Origin: Actinoallomurus purpureus
GTDB lineage: Bacteria > Actinomycetota > Actinomycetes > Streptosporangiales > Streptosporangiaceae
Direction: 5' to 3'
DNA length: 64,000 nt
NCBI RefSeq assembly: GCF_024055795.1
Contig: NZ_JAMXMY010000007.1
Coordinates: 62,001-126,000, forward strand
The notes below the pieces were generated by a model. The model saw nothing but the letters and a program-made list of their open reading frames with translations. It made no database searches and had not been told where the DNA came from. Below, one piece after another: positions 16,806-24,723 of the stretch. The stretch's first letter is position 1. Every line of letters starts with the position of its first letter. A program made the translations under genes and the position numbers.

Positions 16806-17489
16806 TTATTTAGTATAGTTCCATTTTCGCCAATCGCCCATTATGTTCCACTTATATGAGTCAGCAAACTGCCTAACCTGATAAGGGAATGGGTGATTCA
16901 TATCTGGCACATGCTGAACCATCCTTCCAATAACGCCTTCGCCTATTTCGGCATCGATTTGACTTATCTCTGCTACACGTGGCGCCAATTTATTGATATA
17001 GGAGGTATTGAATTCCGAGAGTTTATCAAGAAACATAGTTGCCGCAGCGGCTGCCTCGGCCTTTCCAGCCATATTCTTGAATAGAATACCCCCCACCACG
17101 CCAACGAACCAGGTACAAAGCTGAGTCAGCTCACCATTCATTGCATTAACATCGTCCGCTACCGAAGTAAGGATTCCAGAGATTTTCTTAAATTGATTAC
17201 CGATAACCGCTATAGAGTCCTCATTTAGTGTCTGCATCCAGTTCACATATGCATCTTTTGCTTGACCTTCCCAGTGCTCACCAAGCACCTTTATTGCATT
17301 TTTAATCGACTTTGTCGAATTATCGACATCCACCCCTAGCTTAGTCCACTGCAGCGCCGACTCCCGGATTGATGGCGGATCACCCCACAAGCCCTTCATA
17401 TTTTGCTCTACCGCCCCGCCGAGCGATGGGTTGATTTTATATGCGAGGGAAATTGCTGCGCTGACCGGCCCAGGAAAGCTCTCCGCCAT
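16806..17489 (-). CDS. WXG100-like type VII secretion substrate candidate, 227 aa
   Basis: ATG 17489 has GAGGA upstream and lies 3 bp after the previous stop. The helical N-terminal half contains HWEGQAKDAYVNWMQTLNE at about 68-86, with the Trp-x-Gly turn typical of WXG100/ESX proteins. A hydrophobic stretch CTWFVGVVGGILF follows at about 128-140, then helices and an aromatic tail (YKWNIMGDWRKWNYTK). It is longer than EsxA-type proteins (about 100 residues), so it may be a substrate or toxin-like variant. AT-rich codons set it apart from the surrounding genome. Confidence 0.75.
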   Translation of the reverse strand: MAESFPGPVSAAISLAYKINPSLGGAVEQNMKGLWGDPPSIRESALQWTKLGVDVDNSTKSIKNAIKVLGEHWEGQAKDAYVNWMQTLNEDSIAVIGNQFKKISGILTSVADDVNAMNGELTQLCTWFVGVVGGILFKNMAGKAEAAAAATMFLDKLSEFNTSYINKLAPRVAEISQIDAEIGEGVIGRMVQHVPDMNHPFPYQVRQFADSYKWNIMGDWRKWNYTK

Positions 17490-17492
17490 AGG

Positions 17493-17873
17493 TTAATTCC
17501 TCACACTTCCACCGAGGATATCTCCAGGGTTGTCACCTGGCACTTGCACTTGATGCGTTGGCAGACTCTCTCCTCCTTGTGAAACAGTCGAGGCGGCTTC
17601 CGCATCACCGTAGTTCTTCGCTACCCATTGAAGCCCGCTAACCACCTCTGCCATTAGGCTGGCTATTCCAGGAACTATATCGTTCGAGTAGCGCGCTCTC
17701 ACAGACTCAAGGGACGAGACGAAGTCATCTCCTGCTATCGTAAATTCGTCCCCGTCGGTATAAAGCTCCCCCAAGGAAGCTGGAATGGTGGTGCTCCATT
17801 GCTCTCTAAGATCGTTCAATAGGACGGCGTGCTTCTTGAGCTGGCGCCGCTCGACGCTAAAGTTTTCAAACAT
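17493..17873 (-). CDS. Small EspC/WXG-like helical protein
   Basis: The 126 residues are predicted mostly helical with a flexible C-terminus (PTHQVQVPGDNPGDILGG). Features such as VERRQLKKHAVLLNDL, LESVRARYSNDIVPGI and LQWVAKNYGDAE resemble EspC/DUF2580-type partners of WXG proteins. It starts 2 bp after the YbaB-like gene and ends 3 bp before the WXG gene, so the three are co-translated. It probably forms a heterodimer with the next product. That is inferred from the arrangement of known ESX pairs. Confidence 0.7.
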   Translation of the reverse strand: MFENFSVERRQLKKHAVLLNDLREQWSTTIPASLGELYTDGDEFTIAGDDFVSSLESVRARYSNDIVPGIASLMAEVVSGLQWVAKNYGDAEAASTVSQGGESLPTHQVQVPGDNPGDILGGSVRN

Positions 17874-17875
17874 TC

Positions 17876-18538
17876 CTATCCCTTCATATCAAAGCTAGCA
17901 GGCGCCTGCCGTCGCCACCACAGCGCAAAATCTTGGAGAGATTGCAATCGGATCCTCCGAGCTTCCGACTGCGCGTTGCTAAGCTCCCTGACGACCTGGT
18001 CTGCGAGTCGATCGACTCCGATCTTCTTGAGGGAGCTCGGATGCAGTTTGACGGTGACCCTAGTGTCCGCGAGATTGGTTTCGATGTAGCCGAACCCAGA
18101 TCCGATCTCGCGGCGCACAAACTTGCCATCGAACGACTCCGCTGCGCGCGCCATCGATTGTAGTACTTCAGAGCATTCCGCGATAATATTCCTTGTGTTC
18201 TGAGAGTCCGAGTAGTCGACATAATCGTAGCTCTCATAAATCGACGCATCGAAGATGCTATCTCCAAGGCTCCGTAGCGTCCGAAGAGCAGGATACTTCA
18301 ATTCGTCGAATCTTTTACCGAACTCACGCCCCGCTGCGCGCGCACGATTAATCGCCATCGTAATTCTGTCGTCAATCCCATACGGATAATCCAGGGCACG
18401 CTCGGCGATAACAAGCTTGAGAAGCTCCCCCAATCCATTAGCTGTCGCGACGACAATTTCCTTATCATCACCTCGGCTGATAAGTTTCGTTTCGAGTAGA
18501 CGAGAGCTCTTCTTGCTCCACTCGCCCATCTGCTGCAA
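17876..18538 (-). CDS. YbaB/EbfC-like protein with extended N-terminus
   Basis: The C-terminal third (about 145-205) reads like YbaB/EbfC: GFGYIETNLADTRVTVKL, HPSSLKKIGVDRLADQVV and ELSNAQSEARRIR. YbaB-like proteins accompany WXG100 and mycosin genes in actinobacterial type VII loci. The 140-residue N-terminal extension is unrecognised. The start is awkward: in-frame coding text (DDLALARAT) continues upstream to a TAG at about 18583 with no ATG or GTG. I use TTG 18538; a non-canonical start or an upstream frameshift is possible. Confidence 0.65.
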   Translation of the reverse strand: MQQMGEWSKKSSRLLETKLISRGDDKEIVVATANGLGELLKLVIAERALDYPYGIDDRITMAINRARAAGREFGKRFDELKYPALRTLRSLGDSIFDASIYESYDYVDYSDSQNTRNIIAECSEVLQSMARAAESFDGKFVRREIGSGFGYIETNLADTRVTVKLHPSSLKKIGVDRLADQVVRELSNAQSEARRIRLQSLQDFALWWRRQAPASFDMKG

Positions 18539-18675
18539 TGTCGCTCGAGCCAGAGCGAGATCATCGGAGATAACTTTGACCCCCTAGCATAAGTTAATAG
18601 ATTGTTCGAGTGCAGGCGGCTTTTCACCTCAATCTGCGATCACTCACAGTCGGCTTACCAGCCTATAGATTGCCA
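18539..18675. other. Short AT-rich spacer before the YbaB-like gene
   Basis: This 137-bp interval separates the mycosin gene (18676 onward, same strand) from the YbaB-like gene. It holds the upstream coding-like extension of the latter and a GGGGG run that could serve as its ribosome site. No terminator hairpin was recognised. Confidence 0.4.
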
Positions 18676-19803
18676 CTAAGGGATCCGTCGTCGCCCCTTC
18701 CTTTTTAGGGTCGCATATAGCGCGAGAAATGTTATGGCCATAGCACCCCCTGCAGCGACATAGATGGGAAATCTATTAGGACGCCCAGTTGTTTTGACGG
18801 CGACTGGTGCCCGAGATGGCTTGGATTCTCCAGAAGCGATCTTGCTGGCGCCACTGCTGTTCCATTTGCCGGACAGCGGGTTAGGTACATCACCCGTGGC
18901 CTTATCAACCAGAGCATGGTAGGGCCGTACGAGACCGTAACCGGTAGCGTCATCCCGGCCCGGCGCTCCAACGTCACGCGCAGTGGAAGTAATGCGCTGC
19001 ACGACCTCGCCTGCGGACATCTTGGGGAACTTCGATCGCACCAGTGCAACGACACCCGAGGTCAGCGCAGATGCCTGGCTGGTGCCATTCCAAACTGGAA
19101 CGAACTCGCCACTCTTGTTGACCGATCCTGCGCGCACGCCTGGTGCCGCCACCATAACGTATGGCTGGCGCTGCGTCTTCACCCACGGATTGAACGTATG
19201 GTCGACTGCTCCCACAGCAAGGACGCCACGGCACTCTGCGGGCCACTCTTTGTCATTAGGGCCGTCACCATCGTTGCCTGCAGAGGCTACGATCACCACG
19301 TCGTGGTTTAGAGCGTAGGAAATGGTTTGTTGGGTTGATTCTCCGCAGCCGACCCAATCAGGACTCGGCACGCCCTGAGAAATGTTGATCACACTGGCCC
19401 CGTGATCAACGGCATATCTAATCCCGTTCTCAATCTCTCGGTTGCCAGCCTTCGCGCGAATCGGAAGGATCTTGGCCCCGGGCGCTACACCGACCATTCC
19501 GCTACCTGCCCCCTGGCCAGCAATCAAGGCTGCCATCGCGGTTCCATGGCCGTTTTCTTGCGTGTCGAAGTCGGTACGGCCGTCGCCCTTGCCAGCATCC
19601 ATGTCGGCACCGGGAATTACGGCACCACGCAGCTCGGGAAGGCGCGCGTTGACGCCGCTGTCGATTACCGCCACCGTGACACCTTTGCCATTGGTGATCG
19701 GCCAGACCTTCTCCTGGATGTCCCACGTGCCGAACCACCACTCTTCCGCCCGTGGCCTAGTCTCGCTGTACGCGGGAGGTGTCGTTATCAAGACCGAGGA
19801 CAT
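18676..19803 (-). CDS. mycP: Mycosin (subtilisin-like protease of type VII secretion)
   Basis: The catalytic triad of the S8 family is visible: Asp in VTVAVIDSGVN, His in ENGHGTAMAALIAG and Ser in WNGTSQASALTSG, plus the oxyanion motif IVASAGNDGDGPN. A C-terminal membrane anchor (FPIYVAAGGAMAITFLALY) ends in a basic tail, the standard MycP layout. The frame extends upstream to ATG 19977. That would overlap the preceding gene by 221 bp, so I take ATG 19803, keeping a short hydrophobic leader (SSVLITTPPAYS). TTG 19821 or 19899 are alternatives that restore more of a signal peptide. Mycosins sit in the cell envelope and process ESX substrates. No EccB/C/D/E gene is in the window. Confidence 0.9.
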   Translation of the reverse strand: MSSVLITTPPAYSETRPRAEEWWFGTWDIQEKVWPITNGKGVTVAVIDSGVNARLPELRGAVIPGADMDAGKGDGRTDFDTQENGHGTAMAALIAGQGAGSGMVGVAPGAKILPIRAKAGNREIENGIRYAVDHGASVINISQGVPSPDWVGCGESTQQTISYALNHDVVIVASAGNDGDGPNDKEWPAECRGVLAVGAVDHTFNPWVKTQRQPYVMVAAPGVRAGSVNKSGEFVPVWNGTSQASALTSGVVALVRSKFPKMSAGEVVQRITSTARDVGAPGRDDATGYGLVRPYHALVDKATGDVPNPLSGKWNSSGASKIASGESKPSRAPVAVKTTGRPNRFPIYVAAGGAMAITFLALYATLKRKGRRRIP

Positions 19804-21166
19804 CACTATCAAGGTCGACAACGTGCGCTTCGCCCACGTCGAAGCGCCTTTGCGAGATTCCGAGCTCCGTACCGACGTCAGCGGACGCTTCGGCGTCAAG
19901 AGCGAAGAGGGATCTGTCGGTGAGGCCCAACATCGATGCCTGGCTGAGATCTTCACCAGTCTCCTCTGCCGACTCATCGACGAAGTCCAGCAGTTCCTGT
20001 AGCTCGTCGATAGTCAACAACTCGTCATCGTCCGACTTGCTGTCTCCAAACCGGTTCGGTGCTTGTCCAATCACATCCGGGACAGCCTCGGTGCCGCCGG
20101 TCCAAAGATCGCGATCCTCCGCAAGCCAGGTGGTCCGTTCGCGCTCCTTCTCATCGGACCGTCCCCCTGCGGATGCCAGAGGAGCCTCGTCTCCGCCGCT
20201 CCGCCCAACCACTCCGGCAGAACCCCGCCCAGTGCTCGGTTGCTGAGACTCCCCCGGAATGCTCAGTCTCCCGGCACCCGGCCTTGGCAGCCCAGTGCCT
20301 GAGACGAACATTCCTCCCGGACCGCTTGTCCCGAACGCCCCTGTTCCCGATCCCAGAGGCGCGCCACCAGCACCACCACCAAGCAGTGGATCACCGAGAC
20401 CGAGGCCTCCGCTAGTCGAATGTGGCACCACAGGCGCCGCACCGGCCAGATCCGTGCCACCGGGGCTCGGGATTCCGGAGGAACCCCCTGGATGTCTCGG
20501 CTTTCCAGGTGAGAGATCTCCACCGGGCCTTGACGGCGGGAGTTGCTCGTGGGATGAATGCGGAACCCGGGGCCGTCCCAATCCGCCATATCCGCCCGTG
20601 GTGCCCCCACCACCGCCACTTCCGGATGCGGTGCCGCTCCCGGGGTTTCCGTCCCCGGGGCCGTCACCTCGGTCTGGGATGTCTGGCAGGTTCTTTTCGA
20701 TCTGGGGTGGCATGCCGTCCCAGGTCTGGGCGATGCGCTCGTTGAGGTTCTTCATCACCTGGGCGGCTGCGGTGGTCGCGGCGGGTGAGCTGGTGTTCTT
20801 GGGCCACTTGATGTTCTTGTACATCGGGAGGATCGATCCGCCGTACCACTGCAGCGACTTGGCGGTCTCGTTGCTGCGGATGACGAGCTCGCTGGCGGTC
20901 CCGTAGAGGTGGCGCAGCGCATCCTGGGCCGCGTCCGCCGCGGGGCCGCTCCAGTGGTCGGCCAGGACCTTCGCGGCGTCGTAGATGGCGGTCTGGACGT
21001 CGTTGAGCGCGGTACCCATCGCGTCGTAAGCCTGGGCGGCGGTGGTGATCTTCCCGGGCTGGGTCGCGGCGATCATGTTCTTGACGGTCTCCGCGTCGCC
21101 GTAGGAGCCGGCGCCCGCGGGCCGTCCGCCGCTCTTGATGACGTAGGTCTGGTGGTCAACAGCCAT
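19757..21166 (-). CDS. WXG100/PPE-like protein with Gly-Pro-rich linker
   Basis: In 469 residues the first about 130 form a helical WXG-type domain (AAKVLADHWSGPAADAAQDA). About 200 residues of Gly/Ser/Pro-rich linker follow (GDGPGDGNPGSGTASG, LGGGAGGAPLGSG). A conserved-looking motif TTWLAEDRDLWTGG then TEAVPDVIG comes next. A final acidic region (DDDELLTIDELQELLDF) is unusual after that motif. It is likely a surface or secreted type VII component acting with the upstream small protein, whose stop is 14 bp away. Its 3' end overlaps the mycosin start. Confidence 0.85.
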   Translation of the reverse strand: MAVDHQTYVIKSGGRPAGAGSYGDAETVKNMIAATQPGKITTAAQAYDAMGTALNDVQTAIYDAAKVLADHWSGPAADAAQDALRHLYGTASELVIRSNETAKSLQWYGGSILPMYKNIKWPKNTSSPAATTAAAQVMKNLNERIAQTWDGMPPQIEKNLPDIPDRGDGPGDGNPGSGTASGSGGGGGTTGGYGGLGRPRVPHSSHEQLPPSRPGGDLSPGKPRHPGGSSGIPSPGGTDLAGAAPVVPHSTSGGLGLGDPLLGGGAGGAPLGSGTGAFGTSGPGGMFVSGTGLPRPGAGRLSIPGESQQPSTGRGSAGVVGRSGGDEAPLASAGGRSDEKERERTTWLAEDRDLWTGGTEAVPDVIGQAPNRFGDSKSDDDELLTIDELQELLDFVDESAEETGEDLSQASMLGLTDRSLFALDAEASADVGTELGISQRRFDVGEAHVVDLDSDVLGLDNDTSRVQRD

Positions 21167-21180
21167 GGTGAGTCCCCGGC

Positions 21181-21627
21181 TCAGTCGGCCGACGGCACGT
21201 TGTGCCAGGTCGGGTTCTCGGCTGAGGCCGGCTGCGCCTGGCCGCCGATTCGCCGCTCGTGCTTCGTCAGGCCCGCTTCGGTGTCGGCGTAGTTGGCCGC
21301 CGTCTTACGCAGCGTCTGGATGGCGGCGGCGTACTGCCGGATGAGGTCCTGGAACACGGCGGTGATGTGTTCGTGGGCGGCCTGGGTGGTGCCGGCGAGT
21401 GCCTGGCCTGCGTCCCAGTTGCCGAGCTCGGCAGCCGTGACGAGCCCCTGGGCCTGGACGTTGCCAAGGGCGCCGGTGCCACCGAGGGCCTCCAGCGCGT
21501 CCTCGAGGATCGAGGCGGCGTGGCCGATCTTCGATGGAGCCCACTTGACATCCGGGGCGCCACCGCCGATCCACACCTTGGGGTACTGCGACCCCGACTG
21601 CGTGCCCCCATCGTTGAGCGGCGGCAT
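21181..21627 (-). CDS. EspC/WXG-like small protein, first gene of the type VII operon
   Basis: ATG 21627 is preceded by AAGGGGGACGGG. The 148 residues contain helical stretches KIGHAASILEDALEALGG, HEHITAVFQDLIRQYAAA and TLRKTAANYADTEAGL. The last is like the NYxxTE signature of EspC/DUF2580 family members. It precedes the WXG/PPE-like gene by 14 bp and is presumably its partner. Confidence 0.75.
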   Translation of the reverse strand: MPPLNDGGTQSGSQYPKVWIGGGAPDVKWAPSKIGHAASILEDALEALGGTGALGNVQAQGLVTAAELGNWDAGQALAGTTQAAHEHITAVFQDLIRQYAAAIQTLRKTAANYADTEAGLTKHERRIGGQAQPASAENPTWHNVPSAD

Positions 21628-21833
21628 TCGCCCGTCCCCCTTCTTGACTTGTGCACCCCCGTGCCTGCAAGGCTTGTCAAAGTACAGAATGACTAGCTGT
21701 CATGTCGAGGGCGTAAAAACCGGAATGTCCTCACTCGTCCGGTATGACGCTCTGGATCCGCAGGCAATCGGCCAGTGACCGCAAATAGCGTCGCGCTCGC
21801 GCTCGTTTCGGTCTGGCGGTTTGACGGATTCGG

Positions 21834-23033
21834 TCAGCGTACGTAGCCGTCGACGGCGTCGTTGTCGATGTTCAGGGTGTAGCCGCCGTGGGTCTCGAGG
21901 TGGTCGCCGCGGTACTGCTTGATCCGGCGGTGGCCCGGCCACCAACCGTCCTCCATGTACTTGTCGGCCCGTGTGTCGGACTTCTTGTCCCAGTGGGCGA
22001 ACCAGACGACGGTGGGCTTCTTGATGCCGGTCGCCTGGGCCAGGTCGCGGATGCCCGAGGCGACGCTGCCGTAGATGCCCGGAACGTACCCGAGCCGGCG
22101 GAGCCTCTTGGTCCACGCGTCCATGAAGTCGAGGACCGCCTGGCGGCAGACCGGGTCGTTGTGGGCGTACGCCTCCAGGTCGAAGTAGATGGGCGTGTGC
22201 CGGCGGAGTCCGAGGAGGCGGGCGCGGCGGACGGCGTCCTCGGCCGAGGCCTTCGCGTCGTCGGTGGCGCTGTCGGGGGTGAAGCGGACCCGGTGCGGGC
22301 CGCAGGGCGCCTGCGGGCCGACGTAGGTCGGGATCAGACGCCACCCCATGCTCCGTACGGCGGCGACCCAGTCGTGGGACAGCCTGCCGTCCGGGCAGGA
22401 CCGGGCGACGCCGCCGATGTAGATGTTGGCGGCGACGAAGTCCTCGCGCCAGGCCTGCATGGCGTCCAGGGAGGGTGCGTTGCAGGTGTCGAAGCCGTCG
22501 CCTCTGATCCAGCGGTGCCGGTGGGCCATGCCACTGTGGCGTTCGGCCGCGCCTTCAGGCGGGGGCCGATCCACGGTGATGCCGGCGAGGACGCGTTCCA
22601 GGTCCTCCTCGCTTCGGCCGTACGACCCGGTGATCAGTGCGCCGGCCTCCGGGACGGCGATCCGGATCTCGTGGGCGGCCGGGTCGGTCACCCTCAGGCC
22701 CGGCGGCCCTCCCGTGGACTCGCCACCACGCCCGGCCAGGAGGCCGGTGACGAGTTCGCGGGTCTGCTCGGTGAGCGGTTCGACGTGGATGGCCGTGGTG
22801 CGTCCGACGGTGTGTGCCGGGCAGAGCTGGTTCTCGCCGGCCGGGCCGAGGTAGACCGCGTGCCGGTCGAAGCGGAGGCAGTCGGTCGAGTGCGGGCCGA
22901 GGCGGTGCACCTGCCATCCGGCGGGTACGGGGATGCGCAGCCCCTGGTAGTGGACGTCGGTGTCCGCCTGGGCGGGCGGTAGGCCCGAGATCAACGTTCC
23001 GAGGATTCCGGCGAGCAGCATGACACGTCGCAT
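21834..23033 (-). CDS. Secreted DUF1906 glycoside-hydrolase-like protein
   Basis: A signal peptide (MLLAGILGTLISGLPPAQA) starts the 399 residues. After an about 150-residue N-terminal part the DUF1906 domain begins with GFDTCNAPSLDAMQAW and continues with ANIYIGGVARSC, GWRLIPTYVGPQAPC, TPIYFDLEAYAHND and LGYVPGIYGSVASG. This is the TIM-barrel family of Rv2525c-type proteins, thought to act on cell wall glycans. The DLE acidic residues sit at the expected barrel end. It lies next to the type VII operon but is separated by 206 bp. Confidence 0.9.
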   Translation of the reverse strand: MRRVMLLAGILGTLISGLPPAQADTDVHYQGLRIPVPAGWQVHRLGPHSTDCLRFDRHAVYLGPAGENQLCPAHTVGRTTAIHVEPLTEQTRELVTGLLAGRGGESTGGPPGLRVTDPAAHEIRIAVPEAGALITGSYGRSEEDLERVLAGITVDRPPPEGAAERHSGMAHRHRWIRGDGFDTCNAPSLDAMQAWREDFVAANIYIGGVARSCPDGRLSHDWVAAVRSMGWRLIPTYVGPQAPCGPHRVRFTPDSATDDAKASAEDAVRRARLLGLRRHTPIYFDLEAYAHNDPVCRQAVLDFMDAWTKRLRRLGYVPGIYGSVASGIRDLAQATGIKKPTVVWFAHWDKKSDTRADKYMEDGWWPGHRRIKQYRGDHLETHGGYTLNIDNDAVDGYVR

Positions 23034-23154
23034 GGCGTCCCCCCACGATCGTCGTCCGTACGACCGATGATCGGCAGGGGGAGCATGACGACGGTGCGCC
23101 GCGCGCGGAGGTGGGGAGATCTTCGCCCGGAGCCGTCCGGCGCTTTACGCGGCC

Positions 23155-23436
23155 TCAGGGATCGACGGTCTCGTACGCGCCCGGTTCGTCGACGGCGAGC
23201 GCCGACAGCGGGATGAGGGCGAGCCGCACGTCGTACGCGCCGAGCGCGCGGCGGTAGAAGCCGGCTCCGTCCCAGTCGGTCACCATCGCCCACAGCTCCG
23301 GGTCGTCGACGGCCCGGGCGAGGCGGCCGGAGCGGTGGCCGGGGCTGCCGGCGAGGGAGCGGAGCACCTCGTGCGCCGTCTTGGCGAAGGTCTCGGTCTC
23401 GGTGTCGGGCACGCGGTATCGGGTAATGGCCAGCAC
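23155..23436 (-). CDS. Antibiotic-biosynthesis-monooxygenase-like (ABM) protein
   Basis: A GTG start gives 93 residues with the ABM fold pattern: LAITRYRVPDTETETF strand, long helix, SPGHRSGRLARAVDDPELWAMVTDW strands, and helix GAGFYRRALGAYDV. ABM proteins are small ferredoxin-like dimers, some being monooxygenases; no specific substrate is suggested. It is divergent from the following membrane-protein gene, with about 48 bp between starts. Confidence 0.8.
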   Translation of the reverse strand: MLAITRYRVPDTETETFAKTAHEVLRSLAGSPGHRSGRLARAVDDPELWAMVTDWDGAGFYRRALGAYDVRLALIPLSALAVDEPGAYETVDP

Positions 23437-23484
23437 CCGTCCATCATGCCGGTACGCGAGGCGATCTCACCGCCCGGGACGCCG

Positions 23485-23772
23485 ATGCGCGACGATGGGA
23501 GCGTGGCTTCGAAACTCCAGCGGCGCAGCGCCGTCTTCTTCGTCTATCTTCACCAGCTTCCCCGCTGGGTTCCGTTGGTCGGCCTGCCCGCGCTGCTGAT
23601 CGCGGGGCTGGCTCTGCCGGGTGTGGTCGGCGGCGTACTGCTGGCGGTGCTGGCGTTCCTGATCTGGTTCGCGTTCCTGGCGTCGCCGGCGCGGAGCGCG
23701 TCGCATCGCCTGGTCAGGCTGGTGGTTCCGCTGGTCATTCTGGCCGTGGCGATCGGGAAGCTGGTGAGCTGA
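23485..23772 (+). CDS. Small membrane protein (DUF6703-like)
   Basis: About 95 residues from ATG 23485, or 89 from GTG 23503. Three hydrophobic segments are evident: LVGLPALLIAGLALPG, VGGVLLAVLAFLIWFAFLA and LVRLVVPLVILAVAIG. The pattern FVYLHQLPRWVPLVG and SPARSASHRLVRL is common to a family of uncharacterised actinobacterial membrane proteins. It ends 25 bp before the Zur box of the zinc operon. Confidence 0.75.
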   Translation: MRDDGSVASKLQRRSAVFFVYLHQLPRWVPLVGLPALLIAGLALPGVVGGVLLAVLAFLIWFAFLASPARSASHRLVRLVVPLVILAVAIGKLVS

Positions 23773-23797
23773 CCGGAAACCCGGACATGTACGGTTT

Positions 23798-23818
23798 TGA
23801 CAATCATTTTCATATTCA
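23798..23818 (+). promoter_or_regulatory. Zur box upstream of znuA
   Basis: TGACAATCATTTTCA followed by TATTCA forms a 21-bp site close to the actinobacterial Zur/Fur consensus (TGA-AAT-ATTTTCA type dyad). It lies 15 bp before the GTG start of znuA, so bound Zur would block transcription when zinc is sufficient. Confidence 0.8.
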
Positions 23819-23832
23819 TCCATACTCGGACC

Positions 23833-24723
23833 GTGCGATACCGACGACTCCTGCCTCTCGCGCTCGGCGCGGCGCTGCTGGCGACCGCCTGCGGGGCGCG
23901 AACGAACGGCGACGGTGACCCCAAGATCGTCGCGGCGTTCTATCCGCTGGCGTGGCTCGCGGGGCAGGTCGCCGGCCCCGACGCCACCGTGCAGAACCTC
24001 ACCAAGCCCGGCGCCGAGCCCCACGACCTGGAACTGACCCCGCGCCAGGTCATCGACGTGGGCGAGGCCAGGCTGGCCTTCTACATCAGGGGCGTGCAGC
24101 CGGCCGTCGACAAGGCCGTGCGCGAGCACGCCAAGAAGCACTCCCTCGACGCGGCGTCGCTGGTCAAGACGCTGCCCGCCCCCCAGGACGAGGCCGACCA
24201 CTCCGCCGAGGACCCGCACCTGTGGCTCGATCCGAGCAGGTTCGCCACCGTGGCCACCGCCCTGGGTGAACGTCTCGCCGCGATCGACGCCTCTCACGCC
24301 GCGGAGTACCGCTCGCGCGCCGCGCAGGTGGTCACCAAGCTGACCGCCCTGGACGCGGAATTCCGTACGGGCCTGCGCGACTGCGCCCGCAAGGAGATCG
24401 TCACGAGCCACTCGGCGTTCGGCTACCTGGCCGCACGATACGGGCTGACGCAGGTCGGCGTCACCGGCCTGGACCCCGAGGCCGAGCCGTCGCCCGCCCG
24501 GCTGGCAAGCCTGACGCAGCTCGTCCGGCGTACCGGCGCGACCACCGTCTTCACCGAGACGCTCATGAGCCCGAAGACCGCCGCGACGCTCGCCGCCGAG
24601 GCGGGCGTACGGACACAGGTGCTCGACCCGGTCGAAGGCGTGAAGGCCGGGTCGTCGGACGACTACTTTTCGATCATGCGCCGTGACCTGGCGACCCTGC
24701 GACCCGCCCTAGGATGCCGATGA
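23833..24723 (+). CDS. znuA: Zinc ABC transporter substrate-binding lipoprotein ZnuA
   Basis: GTG 23833 gives 296 residues with lipoprotein signal LLPLALGAALLATACG. Cluster A-I features: FYPLAWLAGQVAG, the first metal His in GAEPHDLELTP, a short acidic/His loop (DEADHSAEDPHLWLDP), SHSAFGYLAARYGL and TETLMSPKTA. Metal ligands are the expected His residues plus a late acidic residue. The His-rich loop is short compared with proteobacterial ZnuA. It is translationally coupled to znuC through an ATGA overlap. Delivery of Zn2+ to ZnuB is inferred from family and context. Confidence 0.92.
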   Translation: MRYRRLLPLALGAALLATACGARTNGDGDPKIVAAFYPLAWLAGQVAGPDATVQNLTKPGAEPHDLELTPRQVIDVGEARLAFYIRGVQPAVDKAVREHAKKHSLDAASLVKTLPAPQDEADHSAEDPHLWLDPSRFATVATALGERLAAIDASHAAEYRSRAAQVVTKLTALDAEFRTGLRDCARKEIVTSHSAFGYLAARYGLTQVGVTGLDPEAEPSPARLASLTQLVRRTGATTVFTETLMSPKTAATLAAEAGVRTQVLDPVEGVKAGSSDDYFSIMRRDLATLRPALGCR

